Of a stretch of 64,000 nucleotides of DNA, positions 1 through 12,600 are shown piece after piece. Numbering within the stretch: position 1 is the first letter of the stretch; the number at the start of each line of letters is the position of its first letter. The DNA lies in the NCBI RefSeq assembly GCF_033473495.1, contig NC_088935.1:1426001-1490000 (forward strand). Reading direction: 5' to 3'. The translations under genes and the position numbers were made by a program. The notes below the pieces were generated by a model that worked only from the letters and a program-made list of their open reading frames with translations, was not told the DNA's origin and searched no databases. This DNA comes from Cercospora beticola. Taxonomy: Eukaryota > Ascomycota > Dothideomycetes > Mycosphaerellales > Mycosphaerellaceae.

Positions 1-54
1 TTCTAATCTCTAAAGTATCTCTTAGAATATCTAACTAGACTATACTTTCTAATA
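1..54 (-). repeat. Truncated copy of the 230-bp copia LTR family
   Basis: The first 54 bases match the terminal part of the 230-bp repeat seen at 9169-9398 in the same orientation, ending at the same TTCTAATA terminus. The window edge cuts the rest off. It is read as an LTR remnant of the family whose plus-strand copies lie at 2247-2476 and 17110-17339. Confidence 0.7.
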
Positions 55-1515
55 GATAAGTTAAAATTTAAGTATACTATATTTTTATATCTAGACTACC
101 TTTTTCTTTCCTTATATTCTATCCGCGGCTACTACTAGACTCTTACTTAGATATAGAAGGATAACTCGGCGCTCTACTTATACTTATTCTTATACCTAAT
201 AGATAATACTACTAATAATAACTCCGATAGTACTATTAACTCTCTACTAGCTTCGGAGATTAGAGAAGATTTAGAGGACGAGCTCTAACTCTCTATAGTA
301 GCTTTAGCTAAGCCTTTTCGCTATAAGAAGAAGTCCGATAATCTTTAATAGACTATCTCTAAGGCCTAGCTAAAGAAGAGTAAGCCTACTATAATCGAGA
401 TACTAAAGAGCTAGAGCTAGAGAACTACTAGAAAGTTAGTACTCTTAGCTTTCTTAACTAAGCTTAACTCCTCGGCCGCTAAATTCTCTTTAGCTAAGTC
501 TATAATAAAGACCGGCCTAACTTTAGCTAAGTCTATAATAAAAACTAGCTTAATAGATAGTTCTATAGAAACGCCTATCGAGAAGACTAAGCGCTACTCG
601 AGCTACTTAGTAGAAGCTTAGGAAGAGACTACTATAGCTACTCCTACTCGATTTATAAAACGTAAGGCTACTACTAAGAAGGAGCGCTAGTTAGTCTAGA
701 GATATTAAGATAGCTAAAAGATATAAAGAGAGCTTACGCTTTAAGACTAAGATATACTCTCGCGTATTTAGTACTAAGATATATACTATATCGAGAATAA
801 TACTTTTTTAAAATAAAGAGAGAAGTAATTATTATAGTATAACTATATAGCTACTACTACTATACTAGCTATACTTAGCGGCTAGTACTTCCTTTAGATA
901 GTAGTTAGTAGATAGATATAATTAAAATATATACTTCGCTACTTATAGCTTATTCGTTCTAGATATAGTAACTTCTCTTAGTAAGTATTCGTTCTTAGCT
1001 TTAAGAGTATAGATTTCTAGCTATTTATATAACGTATTATTTTTAGCTTAGAGGCGCCTATATATTATATATATATTACTAGCGTCGTTAGTATTATTTA
1101 TATCCTTATTCTATTTCTCTTTAGCTTATATTATTCCGGATTCTAATATCTTTTTAATATAGTCTAATAGCTATCTATCGTTTAGTATATCGTTATTATA
1201 ATTAGTCTGCTAAGTAGATATATTTCGCGTAAGTATAATAGGTCTTAATAGATCGCTACTCTTAATAAAGTAGAAGAATTATAATTATAAGAGTAGAATA
1301 TAGTAATATATTAAGCGCCTCTAGACTCTCTATCTAGAAATATTAAGAATAATTCTTATCTTCTTAGTTTATATACGTTCTACGTACTTTTATTCTATAC
1401 TAAGTATAAGTAGTACTAGCTATTATATCTTAACGTCTAATAAGCTATATCTCTCGAGCTATATACTTCTAGCTCTTATATAATTACTTACTTAGAAGCC
1501 CGATCCTCTTATCTA
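55..1515. other. RIP-scarred transposon relic, unclassified
   Basis: There is no intact reading frame here. CA and TG dinucleotides are almost absent, so every frame is broken by TAG or TAA. Around 480-560 one forward frame reads a short repeated peptide (LAKSIIKT twice) between stops, so this was probably once coding. I cannot assign it to a transposon family and see no gene, RNA or promoter. Confidence 0.5.
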
Positions 1516-1520
1516 CTAGC

Positions 1521-1676
1521 TATAAGAGCGGGTTACGTAATGTTACGTAATGCCTAGGTTACGTAGTAATATACTAAAGATTTATAACCTAGAGCTATCC
1601 GTACTTACTAAGCTCGGATATTATGCCTTTTTAGCTAAGAGGTAACGAAATAAAGCTCTAGGATTTCGCTATTATA
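1521..1676. repeat. Left LTR of the miniature element
   Basis: This is a 156-bp direct repeat of 2038-2193, starting TATAAGAGCGGGTTACG and ending GCTATTATA. It is preceded by the target duplication CTAGC. Confidence 0.8.
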
Positions 1677-1710
1677 AGAATATCTAAGCTTAATAGTTCT
1701 ACTATAGGTT

Positions 1711-1775
1711 CGGCCGAAGTCGGTAGCTTAGTATATCCGAGGTCTTTAGTTCGATCCTCGCTTAGAGCTAAAAAG
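1711..1775 (+). other. tRNA-like stretch with A-box-like and B-box-like motifs
   Basis: Inside the miniature element, GTAGCTTAGTAT (from 1723) resembles a RIP-mutated Pol III A box, and AGTTCGATCC (1749-1758) matches the B-box consensus GTTCGANTCC closely. GAGGTC just upstream resembles a tRNA variable loop. The two boxes start only about 25 bp apart, too close for an intact tRNA, so this would be a truncated or rearranged tRNA relic rather than a gene. No complete cloverleaf could be drawn. Confidence 0.35.
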
Positions 1776-2037
1776 CAGAGTTAAAATTGCGTCGGTATAC
1801 GTACTAAAGCTAAATACCTTAGTACTAGATAACGTTTATAGATTTGCCTTATTACGTACTCGTATTACGTAACTAGGTTCCGTACGCGTGCGACCTATAT
1901 ACTTCTATAGTCCCTTACCTATCGCTTTAGAGTTAATATAACTTAGTAAGCACTCTTAGTTACGTAATATACTACGGCCTCTAAGTACGTAATCCGGGCT
2001 TAGCGCCGGGGCGTCGCCTTCTAAGGAAGGGGATAGT

Positions 2038-2193
2038 TATAAGAGCGGGTTACGTAATATTACGTAATGCCTAGGTTACGTAGTAATATACTAAAGATTT
2101 ATAACCTAGAGCTATCCGTACTTACTAAGCTCGGATATTATACCTTTTTAGCCGAGAGGCAACGAAACAAAGCTCTAGGATTTCGCTATTATA
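2038..2193. repeat. Right LTR of the miniature element
   Basis: This is a 156-bp direct repeat of 1521-1676, followed directly by the second copy of the CTAGC target duplication at 2194-2198. Confidence 0.8.
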
Positions 2194-2246
2194 CTAGCTT
2201 AGAGACTCTAGTTTATATATATAGTCTTTATTTCTATACTAGTATC

Positions 2247-2476
2247 TATTAGAAAGTATAGTCTAGTTAAATATTCTAAGAAATACTTTAGAGATTAGGA
2301 TTAGGTAATATAGGTTATATAATACTAGGTTATATAACCTAGCTAATATCTATTTTAGAAGTAAGATATAACTTATAACTAACTAATATAATTAACTTAG
2401 TTAGTTTCTACTTATTATCTCTACTTCTACTATATTATATCTATTAGACGAGTACCTACGAGAATATAAATTAATA
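2247..2476 (+). repeat. Copia-family LTR, copy 1 (5' LTR with primer-binding site)
   Basis: This 230-bp repeat is shared with 9169-9398 (inverted) and 17110-17339 (direct). Its ends read TATTAG...AATA, the RIP form of TGTTAG...ACA. Directly after it, GGTTATAAGCTCGAG resembles the initiator-tRNA primer-binding site of Ty1/copia elements, and a gag-like relic follows, so this copy is read as a 5' LTR. Confidence 0.65.
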
Positions 2477-4365
2477 GGTTATAAGCTCGAGTTTATAGAG
2501 AAGCTCTAAGTAGAAAGAGTTAGCCTTCTTATCTTTAAAGTAATATATATTACCTCTTATAGGACCTATAGTATTAACTAGATAGAGAAGTAGGAAAAAA
2601 GTATAAGAGAGACTAGAGGCATATCCTATCTATACTACTTTAAAGCTTTAGAAGATTCTAGTTATAAGCTAGAAGTCTCTAAAGAGTAGGTAAGATAGAG
2701 AAAAGCCTAGTAAGGTATACTCTACTTTAAAAGAGAAGTATACTAAAGAAGTATAAAGAGGAAAGGATTAGCTTTAGACTATAGTACCTAAGTAGATAAG
2801 ACTAGGCCTAAGTACTAAGTACTACTAATACCTTAGAACTAGCTACTAGTACTCTTCTAAGAAAGTAGATCTTTTAGAGATTCTCTACCTAAGAATCTAA
2901 CTAACTCCTATAAGAGAGAAGAGTTCTTAGATACTTTATCTAAGAGAGAAGAGTCTTAGTAACTAGAAAAGACAGAAATCTAGAAGCTACTAATTAGATT
3001 AAAAGGGCTTATATTTCTAGAGTTTAGATTTGTTTATTTAATTTTATAGAAATAGATTTAATAAGTAAGTTAGATAGGAGGAGAATACTAATCCTAATAA
3101 GGGAGAACTAGAAACTATAGTTTAAGCTATAGGAAAATATACTTAGAGGAAAAGAAATCTTCTAGATAATTTTAGACTTAAAGAGATTATTAGTACCTAC
3201 TCTAGCTAAGTTATCTAAGGCTTTATCTAAAGCTTTATTAAGCAAAGGGAAAGGTACTACCTTTTTAGAGTTTAGCCTAAAATAGTAGAAGGATAATATA
3301 AAGATAATCTATATTCTAATAGAAAGTCTTTATATAGATAACTAAGATAAAGTAATAGATAAAATAAGAGTATATAATATCTAGATAAAGCTATATAGGA
3401 AATATAGTAAAGTCTAATAGGTATATATAATAGCTATTATCTAAGAATTTATAACTTTTAAAATAGAACTAGAGAATATAATTAGGAAATTATAGGTCTA
3501 CTTTAGTAATCTTAGAAAGAGGATTATAGAGATTAACTAGAGAGAGTTATACTATAAAACTTCTAATATAAGGATTAAGTATCTACTCTTTATACTTCTA
3601 GCTAAGTATAAAAGTATAAAGTAGACTATCTAAGCTTAAAAGAACTTAAACTCTAAAGAAATCCTCTAACTCTTTAAAGTAGAGGAGTTAATATAGTATA
3701 GATACTAGTTATAAGAAATAGTAATATTTACTAAGAGTAGAGAGATCTAAAGTATAAAGCTAAAATACTACCTCTATAAGAAGGAGTATTTTAGAAGTAT
3801 TACTAAGTATCTATATCTTAATAAAGCTAAGAGAACTATTAACTTAAAATAGGCTAGTAGAGTAGAGAAGAGAAGAATACTACCTAGAGAGAGTATATTT
3901 AGAAGAAGATCTTTACTAAATAGAGAAGTATTAAAAGAAATAGTAAAGAAACTTAACTTAAAAGTCTAATCTTTTAAGAAGAGATAAACTTTAAGAAAGT
4001 TTTCTAAGAAGGTATATACTATTTAAGAAGATATAGAGCTTTCTATAGTATCTAAAGTATCTTAATCTCTATTAGAGGATAATAATATTAATAAAGTTAT
4101 ATACTTAACTATAGAAGTAAAAAGTAAGTATATACTATTAAGATAGCTACTTAACTCCTATACTTTATTATATATAACTAACTAAGAATTACTTTTTAGA
4201 GAACTAAAACCTCTTTAAAGGAAAAAGTAGATTAAAGTTAGAAGTAGCTATCTAATAGCTATATATATAGGAAATATAGTAATAGATAGGAAAAGAGGAA
4301 AATAGATTATTCTTAAAAATGTTCTCTTTATATCTAGTCTAGGAGTAAATCCCTATATTAGAGAG
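2477..4365 (+). mobile_element. Ty1/copia element body: gag, zinc knuckle, protease (dead)
   Basis: Reading through stops on the plus strand, 3760-3815 gives a decayed CCHC zinc-knuckle-like stretch. Positions 4141-4205 read RWLLNSYTLLYITN, the RIP-mutated form of the copia aspartic protease motif WLLDSGATxHVTN. Around 4318-4352 the frame reads VLFISSLGVN, the usual end of the protease/pre-integrase section (VLFVPSLGxNL). Homology then stops abruptly at about 4360, where an oppositely oriented gypsy fragment begins. The integrase and reverse transcriptase of this copia element are not found before its RNase H tail reappears near 8620. Confidence 0.7.
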
Positions 4366-4369
4366 ATAG

Positions 4370-7300
4370 AGTACCTAGACTTTACCGTAATTGCGTTTAA
4401 TACTCGGTAGTCTATATATACTCGTAGGCTACCTCTAGGTTTCTTAACGATAATAACTAGGGAAGTAGTAGGAGAGTTACTCTTCTATATATTACCTTTC
4501 TCTAGCTACTTATTAATCTACTTCTTTATAACGTCGTTCTTAGTATTCGATATTAGATATAGTCTCTTAAAAGGTAGTTAAGCGTTATCCTTTAACTTAA
4601 TCTCTATATTAATACTCGGATAGTATAGAGGTAGCTCGTCTACTATACGCTTTAAGAATATATCCTTCTAGTCGCTATATTCTATAGGTAGCTTCTCTAG
4701 TAACTAGTCCTTATCCTTATCTAATATAAATACTTCTATATCGGAAACTAATAGCGTATTCGTAGTTAAAGGACCTTAGTCTATAATATCTACTATACTA
4801 TTATCGATATATATTACGTATATAAAGACCTTATTACTAGATCGTATACGTCGGACTATTATCCTATAAGCTATTAGTATTATCGTAGTAATCGGATCCG
4901 CTAAGCTCTTATACTAGTTGCTTTCTTATAGATTAATATAGATAAGGTATACCTTAGCGCTCTATTATCGAGATATTATTATATAGGCTTATAACTCGAT
5001 TTCTTAAATATCGATAGTATCGTTATAACTAATATTCTTAATACTAACTATAGGTAGTTCTATTACTAGTAGTTTGCCTAGGCGGGCTCCTTTAATTATT
5101 AGTACTCGTACTATCTTACTATTAGTATAGCTTTCTAGATATTACTTATTATCGAAGATAACTACTCTATTCTAGTATCTCTTCTTCGAGTCGTAATCTT
5201 CGTACTATATCTTTCTAAGCGTTATATTATAGTTAATCTAAGCTACCTAGTATAGAACCTTCTCGACGTAACTACCTAGCTAAAGAGATACTTTAGCGTA
5301 TTCTATAATTATATATAAAGACGTACTACTATCGGCTAGACCTATAACTAGAGGCTTGTCTAGCTTCGCGATTCTTATATTATTCTTCGAGTTATATATA
5401 AAAGACGAGTTTATATATATAGAGTTAGTACTATTATTAAGAAATATTATAGTATAATTTCTATTTACTCTACCTACTACTACTATATAGTTAGTAATTC
5501 TAGGGAGTAAGATTACTACTAGTATTCTTAGTAATAGTAGCTCTTCTCGTAACTCGTTATTTAGTCTACTACTCCTTACGCTTAAGGGGCGGACTAAGTA
5601 TTTCCCGAAATACTAGTATCCTTAGTTATATTTAAGGAAGAGGCGTTAGGCTTCTTATTATCCTAGCGTAGTATAGTATAAGCGAATAGTAGGCAGGCCT
5701 TAGAGTTCTTTATATAACTATACTATTAATACTTATAGTACTTGCCTTCCTTTATTAGAGTAGTATAGTATAACTTAGATAGTAGTAGTAAGTTCTTAAA
5801 TATAGCTAGTCGATTCTTCTAAAGTAGCTTCGGCGTAGTATTACTATTATTAGAACCTCTAGTCTTATTAGCTCCGCCGTAACTACCTCTATAACTACTA
5901 CTACTCTTCTTATTATCCTTCTTCGTATTCTTCTTATCGTTATTAGTCTTCTTTAGACGAGTATTAGCCTAACGCTCTAAGTCGACCTTAATCTTCTAAT
6001 ACTTCTTAACTATACTTATAATAGACGAGAACTCTAGTCTAGTAAGGTAGCTATTATAGTTATCGTTAAGCTTGCCTTAAAATAGGTAGATCTTAGTTTC
6101 TAGTAAGAGCTTAATATAGATATAGGCTATCTAATACTTATAGTAGAAGGTAGAGAACTTCTCGTTTTCTTCTATCTTTAATAAGTACTAGTCTTAATAG
6201 GCCTTATCTATCTCGTCTCGAAGACTCTAGTTCTCCTTAATATACTTTATTATATATTATACTAAGATAAAGTTATCTACTATATTTTCCTTATCCTATA
6301 TCTTAGTAGGTACTATAGGCTTAAGCTAATACTAAACCTCTCCTCTAACCTAGTTATAAGTCTAGCGTAAAGTATAACCGACGTCTTTAAAGATAACGCT
6401 ATCGAATTTATTTTCTATTTATAACTACTATTCTTTATATAAAGGTTCGCCTTTATTAGTAAACTTCTAGACCTTATTACGCGACAATTCTTTAACTCTA
6501 ATAGACTACGTAGGATCGTACTATACTAGGCTATAATCGCCCGTTATAGTATAGCGATACTTTAATACTACTACTTCTTCGTCGTTAGAAATATTAATAG
6601 AGTCGTTTTTCTTTAAGCTCTTATTACTCTTCTTTATCGGACGGCGACGGCTGCGGCTATAACTACTATTATTATCGGTACTAGAGTTATTAGATAGAGA
6701 TAGGTTATTATAGCTATAGTAGAGAGTCTCTCGGAAACGCTCTATCTCTTCTTCTAACTAAGTATAGCGGCTACGGCTATAGGCGTAGTTAGAGTTCTTC
6801 TTAAGCTACGCTACCTTAGCTTTTAGTAATTTAATCTAATCCTAGTAGTCTTTATTAATATTATTAAGATCCTACTAGGTAAATAGTACCGCCTTTTCTA
6901 GCTCTTTTACCTAGCTCTTAGACTTAATAAGTACCTACTTAACTTCCCGAAGCTAGCTTTAGTACTTCTCTATCTTTATAGCTAGTTCCGATATACGCTC
7001 GTCTAAGTTATTACGTAGTAGCTTCTCGAGTTCTTTAATCCTTAACTTAGAAGCGGTAAGTAGCTTAGATTATTCTCGAAATAACTCCGAAATATACTCG
7101 AGCTTCTTCTTATTAAGGTCGTTAGCCTACTATAGTAGTTTAATCTAGCTAACTAAATCCTAATAGTCCTTCTATAGTATAAAGATAAGCGAGTAAGTAA
7201 GTATCGGCTCCTATTATACTAACTTAATAAAGTCTATAACGTTAAGACCTTAGTACTAGGCTACTAGGAGTTTCTTAATCTATAGTAATAGTCGCTTAGT

Positions 7301-7620
7301 ACTATTATCCGTTTCGTTTTCTATAAGAATATAGTCGATTATAATAAATAGCTCGCTATCTTCTTCTTTATAGATATTATCGAGTCGTACGAAATATACT
7401 AAGTTAATATAGCTTTTAATATTAGTTTCTTCTTCTTTTACTATCTTCTCGATAGTAGGTAGCTTACTCGAAATATAACCTTTATAGTTAAGATACTTAG
7501 TAAGATTAGAGTAGCTAGAGCCCGAGCTATTATCTTAGTCGAATATCTACGACTCGACTCTAGAGTTAAAAAGAGAATTACGTAGAATACTTAGACGCGA
7601 GCGACGCTATAGCGCCTTAC
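4370..7620 (-). mobile_element. Truncated Ty3/gypsy element (gag to start of reverse transcriptase)
   Basis: On the minus strand, 4380-4560 translates to the beginning of a gypsy reverse transcriptase ([20 protein letters not shown], then [11 protein letters not shown]), close to the family pattern for this segment. The homology ends at about 4370, before the palm and catalytic DD box. Protease-like and gag-like coding relics extend toward 7600 on the same strand. RIP-type substitutions interrupt all frames. Confidence 0.6.
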
Positions 7621-7930
7621 TACTACTATACTTATTTGCTATATTAAAGGCTTATAAGTAGATTAGAGTAAGTTATTATTAATTCCTCCTACTATTCTAC
7701 TATACTCGAGTCCGTAGTAACTTAGTATAGCGTTCTATTTTCTAATTTCTACGTATACGCGCTTATTAACTACGTCCGTAGTAACGCGAAGCAGTACGTA
7801 AAAGTATAACGAGTCGTTCGGAGTAACCTTATATATTCGGAAGTTTACGTACGAGTCTAGAAAGAGGTCCTAGAGACGAGGTATCTATATAGGCCGGACG
7901 CCGGTACTAAGATAGGACGGCCCGTTACGA
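7621..7930. other. Junction sequence between transposon fragments
   Basis: This stretch, partly richer in CG than its surroundings, lies between the minus-strand gypsy fragment and a plus-strand copia tail. It may hold the gypsy 5' LTR, but no second copy exists in the window to define it. No gene is seen. Confidence 0.35.
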
Positions 7931-8620
7931 TTACGTAATTTAAGTAAATCTAGTCTCTGCCTATAATAATTAGCTACGATATTAATATAGTATTTAGTAT
8001 TAATACTATCCTATCTATAATCTTATAGTAACTAGATAAACTAGCCTTACTATTAATCGTCTATACTAACTTACTCTTACTTTATAAATATATAGTTAAG
8101 CTCGGTACTACTAAGGAGAAACGCTTAATAATCGATATTATAGTACTAAGGCAGATATATAAAGCTAGAGAGGTTTATAAGGTACGCTAGATTAATAGAA
8201 CTACGAACTCTACCGATACTATAACTAAGATAATACCGAATAAGGCCTTAATAACCTTTATTAATTAAGGAACTATAACGTATAGTATCTAAGGATAGGT
8301 TAAGAGATAAATTAACTTAATAAGGCGATTCGAATTCGGTAAATTAAAGACGATTTAGAATAGAGAAGTAGCTACCGGCTAATTATAAGCTAGAGAAAGG
8401 CTATTAACTATTAGAGGTATTATTTTATTACGTTTTTAGGCGAGTTTATACGAGAAAAGAGAGATTACTAGTATTAGATTAGTATAGTATAGTAGCTACC
8501 TTATATAAACTAGCTTAAGCTCTAACTACTAGAATATAGATATTCTGTTCTAGTAGTAGTATATAGAGCTAGCTCGTTCGCTACCTTCTATAGAATAAAT
8601 ACTAATCTTTATATACTACC
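7931..8620 (+). mobile_element. Second copia family: RNase H C-terminus and probable 3' LTR
   Basis: Positions 8085-8310 read on the plus strand as KLGTTKEKRLIIDIIVLRQ, then REVYKVRXINRTTNSTDTI and TKIIPNKAL. This matches the characteristic end of fungal copia RNase H domains (EKRLMIDIMALRQ, EIxxVRWIxGxxNPADAMTK). The frame ends near 8305. A following stretch that starts TATTAGAGGTATTA near 8409 and ends TATAGAATAA near 8620 could be the RIP-mutated 3' LTR, but it has no partner here. Confidence 0.55.
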
Positions 8621-9168
8621 TTTTATTACCTAACTAAATACTCTCTATAGAGGAGCCTACCTATAATATACCTATAAGAGATCTAAATATATTAATATTA
8701 TATATAACTATATTAGATATCTCTAGTAGTAGAGAAAGATTATAGTAGAATATATTCTAATAAAAGAAATAGTTACTAATAGCCTAACTAAACTAAAGAA
8801 TAGGCTATAGTTTTAGAAGTTTATAAGATAACTCTAGCTTATATAAGAAAAGGTAGAAAGATCTCTACTCTAACTATAGATTAAACTCTAGACCTTAGGA
8901 TAATTAATAAAAGATATATACTCTAGTATTAGTAATACTATAGTATATATAAAACTAAGCCTAGGAATTATACTATAGAAGAAGTAGCTTACTATATATA
9001 ATAAGTAATTAGGATCTAGGAATCTATATATAGTCTAAAAGAAAAAGACTAGAAAAGAAATAAAATAGAATAACTAAACTTCTAGAGAAAATAAGCTCCT
9101 AAGTACGACCTTTCTATAATACTAGGCTAAGAAGTTAAACTAAAATAGATTAGGTATATAGCTCTAAC
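8621..9168 (+). mobile_element. C-terminal tail of the first copia element (RNase H)
   Basis: The plus-strand frame reads IKEIVTNSLTKLKNRL, then KFIR and LGLI-like residues, a RIP-mutated copy of the copia terminus (VKEMVTDGLTKxL...FxxFxxxLGL). A preceding HID-like motif region at 8700-8750 agrees. About 260 bp of non-coding sequence follow before the inverted LTR copy at 9169. Confidence 0.55.
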
Positions 9169-9398
9169 TATCGAATTGTATTCTCGTAGGTACTCGTCGG
9201 ATAGGTATAATATAGTAGAAGTAGAGATAATAAGTAGGAACTAACCGAGTTAATTATATTAGTTAGTTATAGGTTATATCTTACTCCTAAGATAGGTATT
9301 AGCTAGGTTATATAACCTAGTATTATATAACCTATATTACCTAATCCTAATCCCTAAAGTGTCTCTTAGAATATCTAACTAGACTATACTTTCTAATA
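9169..9398 (-). repeat. Copia-family LTR, copy 2 (inverted)
   Basis: Its reverse complement matches 2247-2476 and 17110-17339 over the full 230 bp. A GGTTAGAGC motif follows the LTR end on the minus strand, resembling a primer-binding site. It points toward the copia tail to its left, so it cannot be the ordinary 3' LTR of that element. Confidence 0.7.
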
Positions 9399-9447
9399 CT
9401 AACTATATAACTATAGTATCTAATAACTTATTATAATTTAGAGATAG

Positions 9448-9615
9448 TATTACGAAACGTAACCCGTTTACTTAATACCTAAGGCATCTATTTACTTCTT
9501 AGCGCTTAGCGCTCTCGTTTCTAGTATTTAGTCTCTCGCGCCTCTACGCCTCTCTTAGATACCTCGTACGACTACTCGTCTCTCTATCTATATACCCGTT
9601 CTTATAGTTATAATA
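9448..9615 (+). repeat. 5' LTR of the chromodomain gypsy element
   Basis: This 168-bp LTR starts TATTACGAAACGTAACCCG and ends AGTTATAATA. It is preceded by GATAG. Confidence 0.9.
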
Positions 9616-12600
9616 GTTAGTCGTACTATTCTTAATACGCAGTACAAGCGTATTAACTCTTAATAATATACGCGATAAAGAGCGTATTTCTAACTAAAGT
9701 GCGACAAAGAGCACTCGAGTTCCTCTAGTACTAGAAGGTACTCGAGTTTACCTAATACTACTTCCTATATAAGAGCTAAGTATATATACTATCTAGATAC
9801 GACTAGAAGCTACCTATTATCTTAAGGTTTGTTTACGCTATACGCGTAATAGTAAGTAATAATAGTCGCTTTCCTCTCTACCTTTCTACTCTACTATAAG
9901 TAACTATAATATTACCGACTAAGTCCTATCGAAACTCTAGCGCGTCTAAAACGCTTAAGACGTAATAGACGCTAGCGAGTAGGAATAAGAGACTCGCGAG
10001 CGCGAGCGCCGCGAGCGTATATTATAGTAATACTTATAGACGTATACCGAAGGCCGAACCTAGTCGTAGCTATAGCTATCGTAGCTGCTACCTATAGTTA
10101 CTACTATACTACTTATAGCCGCTAATCTCGAGTCGTTCGTAACTCTCTCTAAGAACTATCTCGGTACGAATTAGCTACTAACGCTAGGTACCGGAGCGTA
10201 CTTTATACTATAAGTACCTCTAGGTACGTTTAGTATAGGCCTTCTTAGTTAGCGTCGTATACTACTAGGATCGATCTATAGCTCTAATAACGCAATCTAC
10301 GACTTACTATATAAGTACGATCGTACTATAAGCTTCTCTACTCTTCCCGACTTCGAGCTTCTAAAGAAGGCGCTAGAGTTTATCTCTATATCTCTAAAGC
10401 GAAAAGCCTCGATCTTAGAGGCCTTATTAGGTAGTTTATCTAAGCTACGTAATAACCTGCTCTCTCGACTAATTAAAAAGGCGATAGCTAATACTCTTAT
10501 CTCGATTAATATCCTACGAACTTAAGATAATAGCGCGATCGTCGACTTTAGAGGCTATATTAACTCTACGTTACTTCCTTCTAAGTTAGATAATATCGAT
10601 TAAGATACCGGCGCTACGGACTTCGACGACTAATAGCTTTATATTTATAGCTCTAAGGAGTTTAAGGAAGCCGTTAAGAAGAGACCTAAGCTCTTCTAGC
10701 TTATAGTTAAGTAGAACTTTAAAGCTAATAAAGCCTTACGTTACGAGCGTAATAGCCTATATAAGGAGATTAAGAAAGCCGAGAAGCGCTTAAGTAAGAA
10801 GACTAAGTACGCTACTAGTATCGAAGGTAACCTTAAGAAGATATAAGTAGAAATTAAGGAGCTTCGTAATAAACTCGTAAGGCTAGAGGATAAATAGAAC
10901 GATAACGTCTATACTAACTATCTTAATAAAGAAGCTATTAACGAGGAACTCGTAAAGATAATATAGTAAGCCGACGCGGCTAACCTCGAAAATAATAAGG
11001 TTTATAATAAACTAAACTCGCGTATCGTATAGCTTAACAAAGATCTTAACTAAGTAGAAGGCGAGATTAGTAAGGTCTAAAAATAGCTCTCCGCTACTAA
11101 TACGTAACTTAACTTACTTCGTTAAACTTAGACGACTATAATGCCTATAGCTTAACTAGGTTATAATAAAGAAGGCGACGTAGTACTACGCTTACGATAC
11201 GCCGGCTCTACTATAGGAGCGTACTATAATATAAATTAGTACGTAGTAGGTACCGCTATATAGGTACTAATAGGTTAGTTCGTAGTGCCTCGCGTATTAG
11301 AGTAGAGTTAGTTCGTAGTGCCTCGCGTATCGGCTGCCTCTACTACTTACTTATAATATTCTATCTACTTCTACTCTAAAGTCGATAAGAAGTAGAAGGA
11401 TCCTAATAAGTTTAAGAGTCGTACTAACTTCGGTAATACCGTTAAGGACGGCCCTACCTATAAGATCTAGTATAGCGATATAATAGCAAAATTAGCTACT
11501 AGCTTCCGCCTCTAAACTCCTTTCCGAGAGATCGCCTCGTACGTTAAGAGCTATACCGAAGGCTAGCCTTAGGACTACGTTAACTAGTATATTAACCTAC
11601 TTAACCCGATCGCCTAGTAGTTAACCGAAGATCTATAGTAAGGCCTCGATAGCGCCTACGCCGACGTAAACGATTAGTTTAAAGCCCGGGTCGAACTTAA
11701 GTCTCTAATATAGGCCTCTAACTAGCTCTTTAGCGACTTCTACCTAAAATACCTAGGATTAAGCGCCCGTGCTAGCGTCCTTAACTATACCTCTCTCGAG
11801 CTATAGAATATACTTACTATATAATATCGTAAGGCACTCGAAGACTTTATCGATACTCTATATAAGAAGTTCGTTCGTAGAGCTCGTCGTAAGTAGGATA
11901 CTTAGGAAGCTAGCTATACGATTACCGGCTAACGCAAAGATTAATATAGTAGTAATAATAAGAATAGTTAGAACTAGAGTAGTAACGGCTACGCTAATAA
12001 TAGGAACTAGAACTATAACTACGCTAGTTAGAATTCGAACTCGAATCGTAGCGATTAGAACCGACGCGACTATAGTAACCTCGCTACTATAACTATCGAG
12101 GAAGCTACTTATATTATACCTATAAAGTATAAGGGCCTTCGTAAACTCGATAAAGCTACCTATACCTAAGTCGCTATAAGTAACCTCTATACTCGCTACC
12201 GCGACCTATAGTATATATACTTCCGAGACTATATCTTCGAGAAATCGAAGGGCAAGTTCCTATTCGGCTCTATCGATCGAGATACTCTAATAGCTAATTT
12301 CCTATATAATAGTAGTTAAGCTACTTAGCTTAGTATAATAAGTTAATAGGCTTAACTACTATCTAATAACCTACCTCTTATAATTACTACTACGCTAGAG
12401 TAGGGAAATAGGTAGCCTTAGAACTAAGTCGCGTATCTAAGGCCCTAAACTTAATAAATAAAGAATATACGAACAAGGAAGGTATCTATAATAAATATCT
12501 CTATACTCTCGAGGACCTAAAGTATAGTAACTATATAGTGCTTACTAGCTATATTAGTAACGCTATAGTAATAAGTATAACGAAACTAAAAGCAAAGACT

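Larger units (their letters stand above)
1521..2193. mobile_element. Miniature LTR retrotransposon (TRIM-like), 673 bp
   Basis: Two direct repeats of exactly 156 bp (1521-1676 and 2038-2193) differ at only a few positions, mostly C/T or G/A. They bracket a 361-bp interior with no coding capacity. The 5-bp sequence CTAGC sits immediately before the first repeat (1516-1520) and immediately after the second (2194-2198), as expected for an LTR-element target duplication. The repeats begin and end with TA, which is what canonical TG...CA LTR ends become after RIP. The short interior without gag or pol fits a terminal-repeat retrotransposon in miniature mobilised in trans. The interior carries a tRNA-like stretch, listed separately. 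Confidence 0.75.

Noticed and set aside
2067..2252. 61-codon open frame across the right LTR of the miniature element
   Set aside because: It starts inside an LTR that is part of a non-coding element, and the second LTR copy does not preserve it as a protein. Random open frame.
11769..12092. 107-codon open frame in the gypsy gag region
   Set aside because: It has no ATG-linked homology and is a chance opening in RIP-scarred gag, rich in arginine and isoleucine because of composition.
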